Shown: positions 24,484 to 32,590 of the stretch, in pieces
How the letters are laid out: each line of letters starts with the position of its first letter
How positions within the stretch are numbered: the first letter of the stretch is position 1
Source: Gilvibacter sp. SZ-19
Lineage (GTDB): Bacteria; Bacteroidota; Bacteroidia; Flavobacteriales; Flavobacteriaceae
Assembly: GCF_002163875.1 (NCBI RefSeq)
Contig: NZ_CP019333.1
Location: 1,990,864-2,054,863, forward strand
Direction of reading: 5' to 3'
Length of the DNA: 64,000 nucleotides
The notes under the pieces: model-generated
What the model saw: only the letters and a program-made list of their open reading frames with translations
What the model was told of the DNA's origin: nothing
Databases searched by the model: none
Program-made: the position numbers and the translations under genes

Positions 24484-24858
24484 TTAGTTTGGTGAGTGAA
24501 ATCCAACCAGATTCCCCTCGGTATCTGTAAAGGTCGCAAAAAATCCATGCGGTCCCAAAGAGGTTTTGGGAATCGCTATCTTTCCGCCAGCGGCTTCTAC
24601 GCGGCCTAGCGGTTTAGAAAGGTCATCGCCTCCGTTTAAATAGATCAGCGAACCTACTTGAGCGGGTTTAGCGTCTGGACTTTTTACAATACTACCACCA
24701 ACACCTTCGGCTTGATCCGAAGGGAAAAAGGCCATTGTCTGATCTAACTCAGGCATTGTTAAGATTTCCATTTCTGCTTGGAAAACTGCTTCGTAAAATT
24801 TCTTTGCGCGCTCAAAATCCACAGTAGGAATCTCAAACCAGTTCAGTGCATTTTTCAT
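24484..24858 (-). CDS. VOC family (glyoxalase/bleomycin-resistance fold) protein
   Basis: A 124-residue VOC-superfamily protein with the duplicated beta-alpha-beta-beta-beta pattern: W-F-E-I-P-T-V-D-F-E-R-A-K-K-F-Y-E at the start and a second half ending F-T-D-T-E-G-N-L-V-G-F-H-S. Sites expected to bind metal are only partly retained, so the activity is uncertain. It precedes the YciI gene by 20 bases on the same strand; VOC and DGPF proteins often accompany ECF41/ECF42 sigma factors, so it may be a target of the same sigma. Confidence 0.85.
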   Translation of the reverse strand: MKNALNWFEIPTVDFERAKKFYEAVFQAEMEILTMPELDQTMAFFPSDQAEGVGGSIVKSPDAKPAQVGSLIYLNGGDDLSKPLGRVEAAGGKIAIPKTSLGPHGFFATFTDTEGNLVGFHSPN

Positions 24859-24875
24859 AAAAAAGAGTTTTTTAT

Positions 24876-25039
24876 CCCGAATTCCGCAATAGAAAATTTA
24901 TTACGTCTAGAAACTGCTGCAAAATATTGTTTAGGCTGTTTTCGATTTAACCGTAGCGCTGCTATGGTTTAAATCTCCAAACAGCAATATTTTCTTGCAT
25001 TTTCTAGCCTCACTACAAAGTTCTATTACGCACTTCGGG
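24876..25039. repeat. 164-bp imperfect palindromic element
   Basis: The two halves fold back over their whole length: CCCGAA (24876-24881) matches TTCGGG at 25034-25039, the AATAGAA and CTAGAAA blocks of the left arm have counterparts in the right, AAATATTG pairs with CAATATTT, and the centre (GATTTAACCGTAGC / GCTATGGTTTAAATC) closes around 24957. About 80 nt per arm. It looks like a large intergenic repeat of unknown class rather than a terminator, and it fills most of the gap between the VOC gene and the next minus-strand gene. Confidence 0.72.
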
Positions 25040-25124
25040 AGTTAGTTAATGAATACTTACACTCTTATTACGAAGCTGTATTAGAAAAGGGGGACAAGTA
25101 TTTTGATTTTTTTTTCTGCGGAGG

Positions 25125-25988
25125 CTAACTGCGCGGTTCCATTTCAAAGTTGATCTTAATCTCGCCATTAATGATCAATCTAATGTAATAGTACTGTTTT
25201 GGGTCGATCATTCGGTCAAGGGTATATTCAAAACTATGAGAGCCGGGAGCCACTGCAGCCTTGTAGAAAAGCTCGTCCAGCACAATATTGTCTTGGTTAA
25301 AAAGGGCAATATGCACGTCAGATTCCCGAGAGATCCGGTAATTGAAATTGCCCTCCATAGATCGTTTTATAAGCCCGTTGTTTCTAGGGCGTCTAATAGT
25401 TTCGCCGACTACTGTTACCGTATCAGCAGCAACCAGATCCATAACCATGTCGCGAGCCGCCGTGGTTTGCTCTAAGTCCATGCTGGTAATTTCACTCATT
25501 GGGCGCCCGTCCGTAAGTGCCCAAACAGCCTGTTGTCCGGCTACCCCAAAAGCTTTCTCTTTTTGAATGCGCATGGCAAGCGTAGCTAAGTTGCCTTTGG
25601 CTTTAGTTCCGAGCTCATAAACTGTGGTTGCATCCGGAGCGGCGTTATATTCTTGAACACACATGCCGTACAGTGGAATTTTTACGCTTTCCAAGGCCTT
25701 TAAAGCGATGATCTCCTCTTGGGTGGTGATGATATCTTGCGCCTCCGGATCGGCCGATTTGAATAGTTGCCCATTGGCGATCTTGATTTCGAGAGCATGG
25801 TTGGCCGTATTCTTAAGTTCGAGTAGTAGTGGCTTATAGTAATGCGTACTTTCGGTATTACCAATTATTTTTAGATCTATCTTTTCTAGGCTTAAGGCCT
25901 TTTGAATGTCTAAGGTTTCTACTTCTAGTACAGGCTGGGTGAATGCAGTTAGTAATAAAAAACCAACTAGGGCCAATGTGTTTTTCAT
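25125..25988 (-). CDS. Secreted protein of unknown function
   Basis: A 287-residue protein with a signal peptide (K-N-T-L-A-L-V-G-F-L-L-L-T-A-F, cleavage near residue 18) and no lipobox or sorting tail. The mature chain is mixed alpha/beta, with a short Y-G-M-C-V-Q-E-Y segment and a beta-rich C-terminal half (V-H-I-A-L-F-N-Q-D-N-I-V-L; Y-Y-I-R-L-I-I-N-G-E). I do not recognise the family. The gene stands alone on the minus strand, with its 3' side bordered by the large palindrome. Confidence 0.68.
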   Translation of the reverse strand: MKNTLALVGFLLLTAFTQPVLEVETLDIQKALSLEKIDLKIIGNTESTHYYKPLLLELKNTANHALEIKIANGQLFKSADPEAQDIITTQEEIIALKALESVKIPLYGMCVQEYNAAPDATTVYELGTKAKGNLATLAMRIQKEKAFGVAGQQAVWALTDGRPMSEITSMDLEQTTAARDMVMDLVAADTVTVVGETIRRPRNNGLIKRSMEGNFNYRISRESDVHIALFNQDNIVLDELFYKAAVAPGSHSFEYTLDRMIDPKQYYYIRLIINGEIKINFEMEPRS

Positions 25989-26036
25989 GAGTTAGTGTTA
26001 AGGTGCTAACAATCAAACGCTTTTGTTTTCTTTAAA

Positions 26037-26531
26037 TTATGAGATCGGGATATTGGCCTCTAAAAAAATAGCACGAGCGAATTCGAGATCTTCAATACCG
26101 CCTTGGTCTTCTGGTCTTAAAATAATGTAATGCCTTCTGACCCTACCTTTCTTGTTGCGGTAATAGACCACCAAATGCTTATAGGCTTTTTGCATGATGG
26201 CTGGCCTTACCTTGATCTTTAAAACCGAATTTCGAGGTATTAGTTGTTGGTGCACGATATCAAAATGTGCATAGACCCAAGCAATGATATACAACACAAA
26301 TGCGACTACAAAACCTATGTGGATCAATTCCGACTCCTCTAAACTGGCAAATTGTAAGAGAATATAGTAGACCACTAAGCCACCAACAGCAACGGCGGTC
26401 CATAGTGGAGAGATCACGCTATAAGCGGTGTCTATATCAAAGAGCTCCTTCGGATCGCTACTTTTGTTGAATACCAGACGGTCTTCAAGTACGTGACAAA
26501 ATCCTTTCTGTGTGGTGAAATAGTTATTCAT
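26037..26531 (-). CDS. Membrane protein, paralogue of the next gene
   Basis: A 164-residue protein with two membrane helices in the middle (P-L-W-T-A-V-A-V-G-G-L-V-V-Y-Y-I-L-L and I-G-F-V-V-A-F-V-L-Y-I-I-A-W-V). Its N-terminus reads G-F-C-H-V-L-E-D-R-L-V-F-N-K-S-S-D-P-K-E-L-F and the C-terminus is a basic beta-rich domain (Y-Y-R-N-K-K-G-R-V-R-R-H-Y-I-I-L-R-P). The same layout recurs in the gene at 26528-27019, so they arose by duplication. I chose ATG 26531, which overlaps the paralogue's stop (ATGA); the longer reading from 26618 adds residues without the family look. Function unknown. Confidence 0.75.
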   Translation of the reverse strand: MNNYFTTQKGFCHVLEDRLVFNKSSDPKELFDIDTAYSVISPLWTAVAVGGLVVYYILLQFASLEESELIHIGFVVAFVLYIIAWVYAHFDIVHQQLIPRNSVLKIKVRPAIMQKAYKHLVVYYRNKKGRVRRHYIILRPEDQGGIEDLEFARAIFLEANIPIS

Positions 26532-27019
26532 CGGTCCTGAAGGAATCCACGAGTTAGAAGTAGTGATTTGGCTTGTTTGATCACCGCTATATCTTGAGAT
26601 TCGAAAGGTCTCATGCAAATGAATCTGCGTTTTTTGTTGCCGTTCTCATCTTTAAAATGAAAGACAAAATACCCTTTTCGCTCCCCTAGTTTTACCGTTT
26701 TATACTTTACGTAGAGTAGATTTTCTAATGGGATCAGATTGGTTTGAGAAACTCCGTGGTCATAAAACCAAACAAAGACCACCAAGGCCAGTATCATTAA
26801 AAAGATCGGTGAAAAATCATCAAAAGGATCTCTAAAAGCAAAAGCAAGTACAAAGGCAAATACAAAGGTGATAGGGATCAGCTTAGCAAATACAAAGTCC
26901 GACGGTTTTACAGCCGGCATTTCAAAGCGTTCTTCTGGGTTCGAACTTTGGTTAAAGACGATCTTATCGTCCATGACATGGCAGAGTCCGCCGTCGAACT
27001 CAAAAACAGGGTGATCCAT
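26528..27019 (-). CDS. Membrane protein, tandem paralogue
   Basis: A 163-residue protein sharing the plan of the downstream gene: G-G-L-C-H-V-M-D-D-K-I-V-F-N-Q-S-S-N-P-E-E-R-F near the N-terminus, two membrane helices (F-A-K-L-I-P-I-T-F-V-F-A-F-V-L-A-F; I-F-L-M-I-L-A-L-V-V-F-V-W-F), and a basic C-terminal domain (H-F-K-D-E-N-G-N-K-K-R-R-F-I-C-M-R-P). It lies 18 bases downstream of lysS on the same strand and overlaps its paralogue by four bases, so all three may be co-transcribed. Function unknown; the resemblance suggests a common ligand or partner. Confidence 0.75.
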   Translation of the reverse strand: MDHPVFEFDGGLCHVMDDKIVFNQSSNPEERFEMPAVKPSDFVFAKLIPITFVFAFVLAFAFRDPFDDFSPIFLMILALVVFVWFYDHGVSQTNLIPLENLLYVKYKTVKLGERKGYFVFHFKDENGNKKRRFICMRPFESQDIAVIKQAKSLLLTRGFLQDR

Positions 27020-27037
27020 ACGGGAAGATACAAAAAT

Positions 27038-28729
27038 CTACCCGACGAAATGCACGTTTAAGGCATCCGCAGTTTTCTCAACTTTCGCTATACCGTTCTT
27101 GGTAAGTTCTTTAATGGCCTTGTCCCATTTTTTGTTTGAAAGCCCAGCCTGCTCCTTTAAATCTCCCAGTGGAAGTGTCTCGGCTTTGCGAAGCAATTCT
27201 AAAATTCCCTTGGCCTCATCGGTCAAAGCGACTTGTTTCTTCTCGGGTTTCATTTGCGGGAAGAACAACACCTCTTGAATAGACTGGTTGTTGGTCAAGA
27301 ACATGATGAGTCTGTCCATTCCAATACCCATACCAGAGGTAGGAGGCATACCGTATTCTAGAGAACGTAAAAAGTCAAAGTCAATGAATTCCGTCGCCTC
27401 GTCGTCTCCTTTTTGGGCCAATTTAAGTTGATGCTCAAAGCGCTCACGTTGATCTATCGGATCGTTCAGCTCCGAATATGCATTAGCGATCTCTTTACCG
27501 CAAACCATGAGTTCAAAACGTTCGGTAAGTTCCGGATTTTCCCTATGTGATTTACAAAGTGGACTCATCTCTTTGGGGTAGTCGGTAATGAAGGTCGGTT
27601 GGATGTAGTTGCCTTCGCACTTCTCACCAAAGATCTCGTCTATGAGTTTTCCTTTACCCATGGTTTCATCAGTTTCAACGCCAAGTTCTTTACAAGCCTC
27701 GCGGATCTCTTCTTCTGACTTTCCGTAAATATCAAAGCCGGTATGCTCTAAAATGGAATCGCGCATACTGATGCGTTTGTACGGTGCTTTAAAATCTACC
27801 TCATACTCCCCAAAGGTCGCTTTGGTGGTTCCGTTCACTGCCATAGCACAGTGCTCCAGAAGCTTTTCGCAGAAGTCCATCATCCAGTTGTAGTCCTTAT
27901 AGGCCACATAGATCTCCATGGCGGTAAACTCCGGATTGTGGGTGCGGTCCATTCCTTCGTTGCGGAAGTTCTTGGAGAATTCATAAACGCCATCAAATCC
28001 ACCAACAATAAGACGTTTTAGATACAGCTCGTTGGCAATTCGCATATAGAGTGGAATGTCCAAACTGTTGTGGTGGGTTATAAATGGTCGAGCCGCTGCG
28101 CCTCCTGGAATCGGCTGCAGAATCGGAGTCTCTACTTCAAAATATCCAGCCTCGTTAAAGAACTCGCGCATGGCATTGAAGAGTTTGGTGCGTTTCACAA
28201 AGGTTTCCTTAACCTGTGGATTCACCACCAAGTCTGCATAACGCTGACGATAACGTTGCTCTGGGTCGTCAAACTTATCGTAAATGACCCCGTCTTTTTC
28301 TTTAGGTAGGGGAAGCGGCTTTAAAGCCTTGCTCAGAAGCACAAACTCCTTCACCATTACTGTTTTTTCACCAACTTGCGTGGTAAAGAGCTCTCCGTGG
28401 ATTCCAATAAAGTCACCTATGTCGAGCAGCTTTTTATACAGTTCGTTATAAGCAGTTTTGTCTTCTCCGGGGCAGATCTCGTCCCGGTTAAAGTATACTT
28501 GGATACGACCGTCAGCATCTTGAAGTTCTGCAAAGGAAGCCTTGCCTTGAATTCTTCTAGACATCAATCGCCCAGCAACAACAACCTGTTTACCTTCTGC
28601 AAATTCCTGTTTAATGGTTGCAGAAGTATGGTCAACGGGAAACTCCGCTGCCGGATATGGGTCTATCCCTAAGGCTTTTATCTGCGCCAGCTTCTCGCGG
28701 CGCACCAGTTCTTGCTCAGACAATTGCAT
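27038..28729 (-). CDS. lysS: Lysyl-tRNA synthetase, class II
   Basis: A 563-residue class-II lysyl-tRNA synthetase. It has an N-terminal OB-fold anticodon domain (about 50-150), motif 2 F-R-N-E-G-M-D-R-T-H-N-P-E-F, and motif 3 G-M-G-I-G-M-D-R-L. The extra C-terminal segment of about 70 residues (about 495-563, beginning after K-P-E-K-K-Q) is common in Bacteroidota. I chose ATG 28729, which follows a small inverted repeat. It is essential for charging tRNA-Lys in the cytoplasm. Confidence 0.95.
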   Translation of the reverse strand: MQLSEQELVRREKLAQIKALGIDPYPAAEFPVDHTSATIKQEFAEGKQVVVAGRLMSRRIQGKASFAELQDADGRIQVYFNRDEICPGEDKTAYNELYKKLLDIGDFIGIHGELFTTQVGEKTVMVKEFVLLSKALKPLPLPKEKDGVIYDKFDDPEQRYRQRYADLVVNPQVKETFVKRTKLFNAMREFFNEAGYFEVETPILQPIPGGAAARPFITHHNSLDIPLYMRIANELYLKRLIVGGFDGVYEFSKNFRNEGMDRTHNPEFTAMEIYVAYKDYNWMMDFCEKLLEHCAMAVNGTTKATFGEYEVDFKAPYKRISMRDSILEHTGFDIYGKSEEEIREACKELGVETDETMGKGKLIDEIFGEKCEGNYIQPTFITDYPKEMSPLCKSHRENPELTERFELMVCGKEIANAYSELNDPIDQRERFEHQLKLAQKGDDEATEFIDFDFLRSLEYGMPPTSGMGIGMDRLIMFLTNNQSIQEVLFFPQMKPEKKQVALTDEAKGILELLRKAETLPLGDLKEQAGLSNKKWDKAIKELTKNGIAKVEKTADALNVHFVG

Positions 28730-28743
28730 GCTAAAGAATTTAA

Positions 28744-28768
28744 GAGGCAAAATTACAGTTTTTGCCTC
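28744..28768. repeat. Inverted repeat just upstream of lysS
   Basis: GAGGCAAAA (28744-28752) pairs perfectly with TTTTGCCTC (28760-28768) over 9 bp. It lies 15 bases upstream of the lysS ATG. A -7-like element (TAATTTTG on the minus strand, 28748-28755) overlaps it, so it could be an operator or a leader hairpin; it has no T-run for termination after the thioredoxin gene. Confidence 0.55.
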
Positions 28769-28795
28769 TATTATTAAATTCTTCAGGGCAGCAAT

Positions 28796-29689
28796 TTATT
28801 TCCCTTCTTTGGCAGTCTTAATGCGTTCAAGTGCTTGGGTGTAATCGGCTATCTCTGGTTTAAGGCTTATAGCTTTGCTGTAAGCGACTAAAGCCTCTTC
28901 ATACATTTCCAGTTCTTCGAGTTTTTTACCCAGGCGATAATGTACTTGCGCTTCGTTGGCAAAGAGCAGGCTGTTCAATTTAAGCACACTCAAGGCCTGT
29001 TGCTCTTTATTTTGGGTGCTGAGCACATAGGCCAAGGTATTGAGTTCATAAAAAGAAGAGGTCTTATCACTGAATTTAGAAGCGAGCTTTTTCAGCTTTT
29101 TGTCTGATAGGCCTCGATCCTTGTCATTAGAAAGTTGGCTGCCCAAAGCGTTCGCGATAGGATACTGCGGCCTGTAGTTTCCTTCTATAATGGCGAGCAG
29201 ATCTGCTTCCAGACTCACTATTGGGTCTTCAACGATTCGGTTGATCTCTTGCCCGTTCTTATAGACGATTATTGTAGGGACACGATGAATATTGCGACCT
29301 AGTGTTTCTCTATTGGGCCCTTGTTTGTAAAATTCCCCATCACCGCGGACAGCGATCATTTTTACATTTTCTTTAGGCATATTAAGCGCACCAAAGAGCT
29401 TAATTAATCTGGGTATTTCGCGTTTGCTGTCACCGCACCAGGTTCCCATATAGACTTCTATCTGGTATGCTGTTATAGTTTCGCTAAGCTTCTTTACTAC
29501 GCTTGCTTCGGGCTGGTAAAGGTCGTAGCCCTTTTGGAACCAATCCACAAATTGCGGTCTGTTTAGATCGGCCATTTCGAAACTCCCCCAGAGCACTTCC
29601 CGGCCCTTGGTGTCGGTTATAAGATTGCTGTTATTCTGGGCCAAACTAATACTCGTTAAGAGCAATAATAAGAGGGTGATTTTTTTCAT
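28796..29689 (-). CDS. Secreted thioredoxin-like protein with C-terminal TPR
   Basis: A 297-residue protein with a signal peptide (cleavage near S-L-A-Q, about 18). The thioredoxin-fold part (about 40-170) has M-G-T-W-C-G-D-S-K-R, that is W-C-x-x-S in place of the usual CxxC, so it cannot run the normal disulfide cycle but could act as a monothiol reductase or binding module; R-V-P-T-I-I-V-Y supplies the cis-Pro. The C-terminal part (about 200-290) ends in a TPR-like A-Q-V-H-Y-R-L-G-K-K-L-E-E-L-E-M-Y-E-E-A. It is probably periplasmic. The target is not known. Confidence 0.8.
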   Translation of the reverse strand: MKKITLLLLLLTSISLAQNNSNLITDTKGREVLWGSFEMADLNRPQFVDWFQKGYDLYQPEASVVKKLSETITAYQIEVYMGTWCGDSKREIPRLIKLFGALNMPKENVKMIAVRGDGEFYKQGPNRETLGRNIHRVPTIIVYKNGQEINRIVEDPIVSLEADLLAIIEGNYRPQYPIANALGSQLSNDKDRGLSDKKLKKLASKFSDKTSSFYELNTLAYVLSTQNKEQQALSVLKLNSLLFANEAQVHYRLGKKLEELEMYEEALVAYSKAISLKPEIADYTQALERIKTAKEGK

Positions 29690-29792
29690 GCTGAATTGTA
29701 TTTGTTCAGCAGCGAAAGTGATTAAAAGGCTAGCCTTTAGGAAAGAATTCCCGTTGGAATCGGGTACTAGACCCCCGTTTGATATTTTATAA

Positions 29793-30827
29793 CTACCTGA
29801 TAGTAAGAGACTTTATTTCGTCTCTAGAAGTGACTCCCAATTTGCGGTATATGTTGTTTACATGGGATTTTACCGTGCTGTGACTGATAAATAATTCGCT
29901 CGCGATCTCTTTATTGGTCTTGTTCTCTTTAATGAGTTGCAAGATTTTTTCTTCCTGAGGCGTGAGCGCTGCTTTGATCTTTCCAGGGCGTTTGCGTCCG
30001 TAGAAATAACCAACCCCCATCAGCAATAAAACCAAAACACCTCCACCTAAATATAAGTTTGAATGATCTACTGCTTCTTCCATTTTGGCCAAGCTCTTGT
30101 CTGCTTGAAGCTCTTTAAAGTATTGCTTACTAGTGGCAGCCTCCGGATACTGATCTTCTAAACGCGTCTTAAGGGTATCGTAGAAATCCGTTTTATTTAA
30201 AGATCTTAAATGATGATCGTAAAATATGGTGCTTCTATCGGTCAGGGTGGTGTAAATATAGAGTCCCACCAGAGGGTCTTGCTCAGCCCCAAACTCGTGT
30301 AGGCGTTTGGTCCAAGTGTCGAGCAAGTTGTTTACAGCAGTTTCAGAGCGCAGACCTACAAATTCGTACTTCATCGCCTCCATGATAGAATCTACCTTAA
30401 GTAGGGCCAGGGTGGCTTCATTAGTGCTAATGGCCTCGCAGAAGATCTCATTGTCAAAACGCTGTGGCAGGCTAATACTGTCTTTATTGTTGGCAATGAT
30501 GATCATGGCCTTGCTATGCTCACAATTGCCCGTAAAATGATTCAGGTCTTGCTCGTAAGAGGCACAACGATCTACATGAATGCGGTAAAGTTTATTTGCT
30601 TCGGATAGGGAGTTTCCGCTAAAACGAAATATGCCCAAACTATCTAAAGGCACACGCTGGATGAGTTGCTCGTTAAAAACCCCATTGAGTTTGCGATAGT
30701 CTTTGATCTCTGATAGATAGGCCTGTCCATTCCAATCGCTAGGGTCTACTTGACCTTCAAAGACATATTGCGACAAGGCCGATACTGGCAGCATCAAAAA
30801 CAGTGCTATGAGTACAAAATACTTCAC
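29793..30827 (-). CDS. Membrane-anchored LuxR-family regulator
   Basis: A 344-residue protein with a signal peptide (cleavage near A-L-S-Q), a sensory domain of about 230 residues, one membrane helix (Y-L-G-G-G-V-L-V-L-L-L-M-G-V-G-Y-F-Y-G, about 268-286) and a short cytoplasmic linker. A C-terminal GerE/LuxR helix-turn-helix follows (L-T-P-Q-E-E-K-I-L-Q-L-I; I-S-H-S-T-V-K-S-H-V-N-N-I-Y-R-K-L-G-V). It should sense something in the periplasm and bind DNA from the membrane. No ATG opens the frame: I chose GTG 30827, which starts the signal peptide well; TTG 30833 is the alternative. Regulon unknown. Confidence 0.85.
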   Translation of the reverse strand: MKYFVLIALFLMLPVSALSQYVFEGQVDPSDWNGQAYLSEIKDYRKLNGVFNEQLIQRVPLDSLGIFRFSGNSLSEANKLYRIHVDRCASYEQDLNHFTGNCEHSKAMIIIANNKDSISLPQRFDNEIFCEAISTNEATLALLKVDSIMEAMKYEFVGLRSETAVNNLLDTWTKRLHEFGAEQDPLVGLYIYTTLTDRSTIFYDHHLRSLNKTDFYDTLKTRLEDQYPEAATSKQYFKELQADKSLAKMEEAVDHSNLYLGGGVLVLLLMGVGYFYGRKRPGKIKAALTPQEEKILQLIKENKTNKEIASELFISHSTVKSHVNNIYRKLGVTSRDEIKSLTIR

Positions 30828-30940
30828 ACTCAAAAGTAGGGAAAATGAAGCGTAGAAAAAATCCGCAGACCGCGGCGTAACACATTGCCGCCTCTGCCGT
30901 CCTATCTGTATTAATTAATGTATCTTTATCCTTAGAATTT

Positions 30941-31099
30941 ATGAGCATATGGCGCGTTTTACTCAGTATCCTTTTTCCACCTTTGGCGGTGATCGATAAA
31001 GGCTGTGGGTCTATTGTAATCGTCTTAATATTAACTATTTGTGGATGGGTGCCCGGAGTGGTAGCCGCCCTTATCATATTAAATAACCCAGAGAGATAA
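30941..31099 (+). CDS. YqaE/Pmp3-family small membrane protein
   Basis: A 52-residue protein, M-S-I-W-R-V-L-L-S-I-L-F-P-P-L-A-V followed by I-D-K-G-C-G-S-I-V-I-V-L-I-L-T-I-C-G-W-V-P-G-V-V-A-A-L, ending N-P-E-R. Two membrane helices joined by a short loop and the F-P-P-L-A-V and C-G-W-V-P-G-x-x-A-A motifs mark the UPF0057/Pmp3/YqaE family, which in yeast and plants limits membrane hyperpolarisation under salt stress and in bacteria has no firm role. A weak -7 element (TATCTTTA, 30922-30929) lies just upstream. The next gene starts 11 bases later. Confidence 0.9.
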   Translation: MSIWRVLLSILFPPLAVIDKGCGSIVIVLILTICGWVPGVVAALIILNNPER

Positions 31100-31110
31100 T
31101 CAGCAACACT

Positions 31111-31860
31111 ATGAAACTATTTAGCAAATTGGCAATGCTACTGATCGGTTTGGTCATGATCAGCTGTAATTTTACCGAACAAATGACCATGAACGAAGAC
31201 GGTAGCGGTCGCTTATCTGTGAACTTTGATGCTTCAGAACTGATGACCATGGCTGGAGACATGGGAAGTGGAGAAGAAGAAGGAGAGAAAGAGAAAGTAG
31301 ACTCCATTATTGACTTTAAGGACTTTATTGAAGAGAACAAAGACAGTATCATGGCCTTACCGGCCAAAGAGCGCAATGAGATCTTGGCCATGGAGAACTT
31401 TAAGATGCGCATGCAGATAGACGAAGAAGAAGGTCTTATGAAATTCAACATCTTTACAGATTTCAAAGATGTGTCAGAAGCCAATAATATTAACGACGGG
31501 TTCAACAATCTCAATGGCATGATGAACTCTGGTGATCAAGGCGCTCAGCAGCAACCGGCCAAGAACGAAGAGAATGTCAAGGTGAACTACTCCTTTGAGA
31601 ACAACGTTTTCAAAAGAGATGCTTATATAGTCGATGCCGAAAAATACCAGGTTCAAATAGACAGTATGAAGAGCATGGAAATGTTCTTGAGTTCGTCTTC
31701 GTATAAGCTGGAATACACCTTTCCTAGAAGAATAAAATCGACCAATAGAGAGTCCGCAACCTTTAGTAATGATGGCAAGACTTTGTATTACTCTGTGAAT
31801 TTTATGGAGTATATGAAAGACCCAGACCTACTGGACATTGAGGTTGTTCTAGAAGACTAA
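31111..31860 (+). CDS. Lipoprotein of unknown function
   Basis: A 249-residue lipoprotein with lipobox V-M-I-S-C at about residue 19. The mature protein begins F-T-E-Q-M-T-M-N-E-D-G-S-G, has an acidic middle part (E-E-E-G-E-K-E-K), and ends in a beta-rich domain (Y-K-L-E-Y-T-F-P-R-R-I; F-S-N-D-G-K-T-L-Y-Y-S-V-N-F). N-E-D-G-S-G-R-L near the start resembles a family of Bacteroidota lipoproteins that I cannot name. It sits 11 bases after the Pmp3-like gene and 10 before lipB, probably in one operon. Confidence 0.75.
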   Translation: MKLFSKLAMLLIGLVMISCNFTEQMTMNEDGSGRLSVNFDASELMTMAGDMGSGEEEGEKEKVDSIIDFKDFIEENKDSIMALPAKERNEILAMENFKMRMQIDEEEGLMKFNIFTDFKDVSEANNINDGFNNLNGMMNSGDQGAQQQPAKNEENVKVNYSFENNVFKRDAYIVDAEKYQVQIDSMKSMEMFLSSSSYKLEYTFPRRIKSTNRESATFSNDGKTLYYSVNFMEYMKDPDLLDIEVVLED

Positions 31861-31870
31861 AAGGCAATTG

Positions 31871-32590
31871 ATGGCCCTGAATAAGAAAATACAATTTGAG
31901 GATCTCGGCAGGCGAGACTACAAAGAGACCTGGGATTATCAGGAAGAACTCTTTCAGCAGATCTTGGACATCAAGATCCACAACCGCCGCCAAGAAGATG
32001 ACAAACCCACTCCTAACTATTTGTTGTTTGTAGAGCATCCGCATGTCTACACCTTAGGCAAAAGTGGTGACTTTGACAATCTGCTCATTCCAGAGGCGCA
32101 ATTGGAGGCCATTGACGCTAAATTCTATAAAATAAACAGAGGTGGCGATATAACCTACCACGGACCTGGTCAGGTGGTAGGTTATCCCATACTCGATCTG
32201 GAAAACTTCTTTACCGACATTCACAAATACCTGCGTTTGCTGGAAGAAATGATCATTCGTGTTTTAGCAGACTACGGCCTAAAAGGCGAACGATCTCAGG
32301 GCGAGACAGGGGTTTGGCTAGATGTAGGTACACCTTTTGCTCGCAAGATTTGCGCCATGGGCGTGCGTGCTAGCCGTTGGGTAACCATGCACGGTTTTGC
32401 CTTTAACGTTAATGCGGACTTGGGTTATTTTGACCATATGATCCCTTGCGGGATAAAAGACAAGGCAGTCACATCTCTAAATGTAGAACTCGGGCAAACC
32501 GAGGTCTCCATGGAAGAAGTCAAAGCAAAACTCAAACAATACTTTGCCGAGCTTTTTGAGGCGGAATTCGCTGCCGCGGCACTCTCTTAA
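31871..32590 (+). CDS. lipB: Lipoyl(octanoyl) transferase
   Basis: A 239-residue LipB that moves octanoyl from acyl carrier protein to the lipoyl domains of 2-oxoacid dehydrogenases. The signature R-G-G-D-I-T-Y-H-G-P-G-Q spans about residues 90-101; the catalytic dyad is Lys159 (F-A-R-K-I-C-A-M-G) and Cys193 (M-I-P-C-G-I). I chose ATG 31871 rather than the TTG at 31868. Its substrate protein is exemplified by the E2 at 2.2 kb. It ends exactly against the convergent OmpA-type gene. Confidence 0.95.
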   Translation: MALNKKIQFEDLGRRDYKETWDYQEELFQQILDIKIHNRRQEDDKPTPNYLLFVEHPHVYTLGKSGDFDNLLIPEAQLEAIDAKFYKINRGGDITYHGPGQVVGYPILDLENFFTDIHKYLRLLEEMIIRVLADYGLKGERSQGETGVWLDVGTPFARKICAMGVRASRWVTMHGFAFNVNADLGYFDHMIPCGIKDKAVTSLNVELGQTEVSMEEVKAKLKQYFAELFEAEFAAAALS

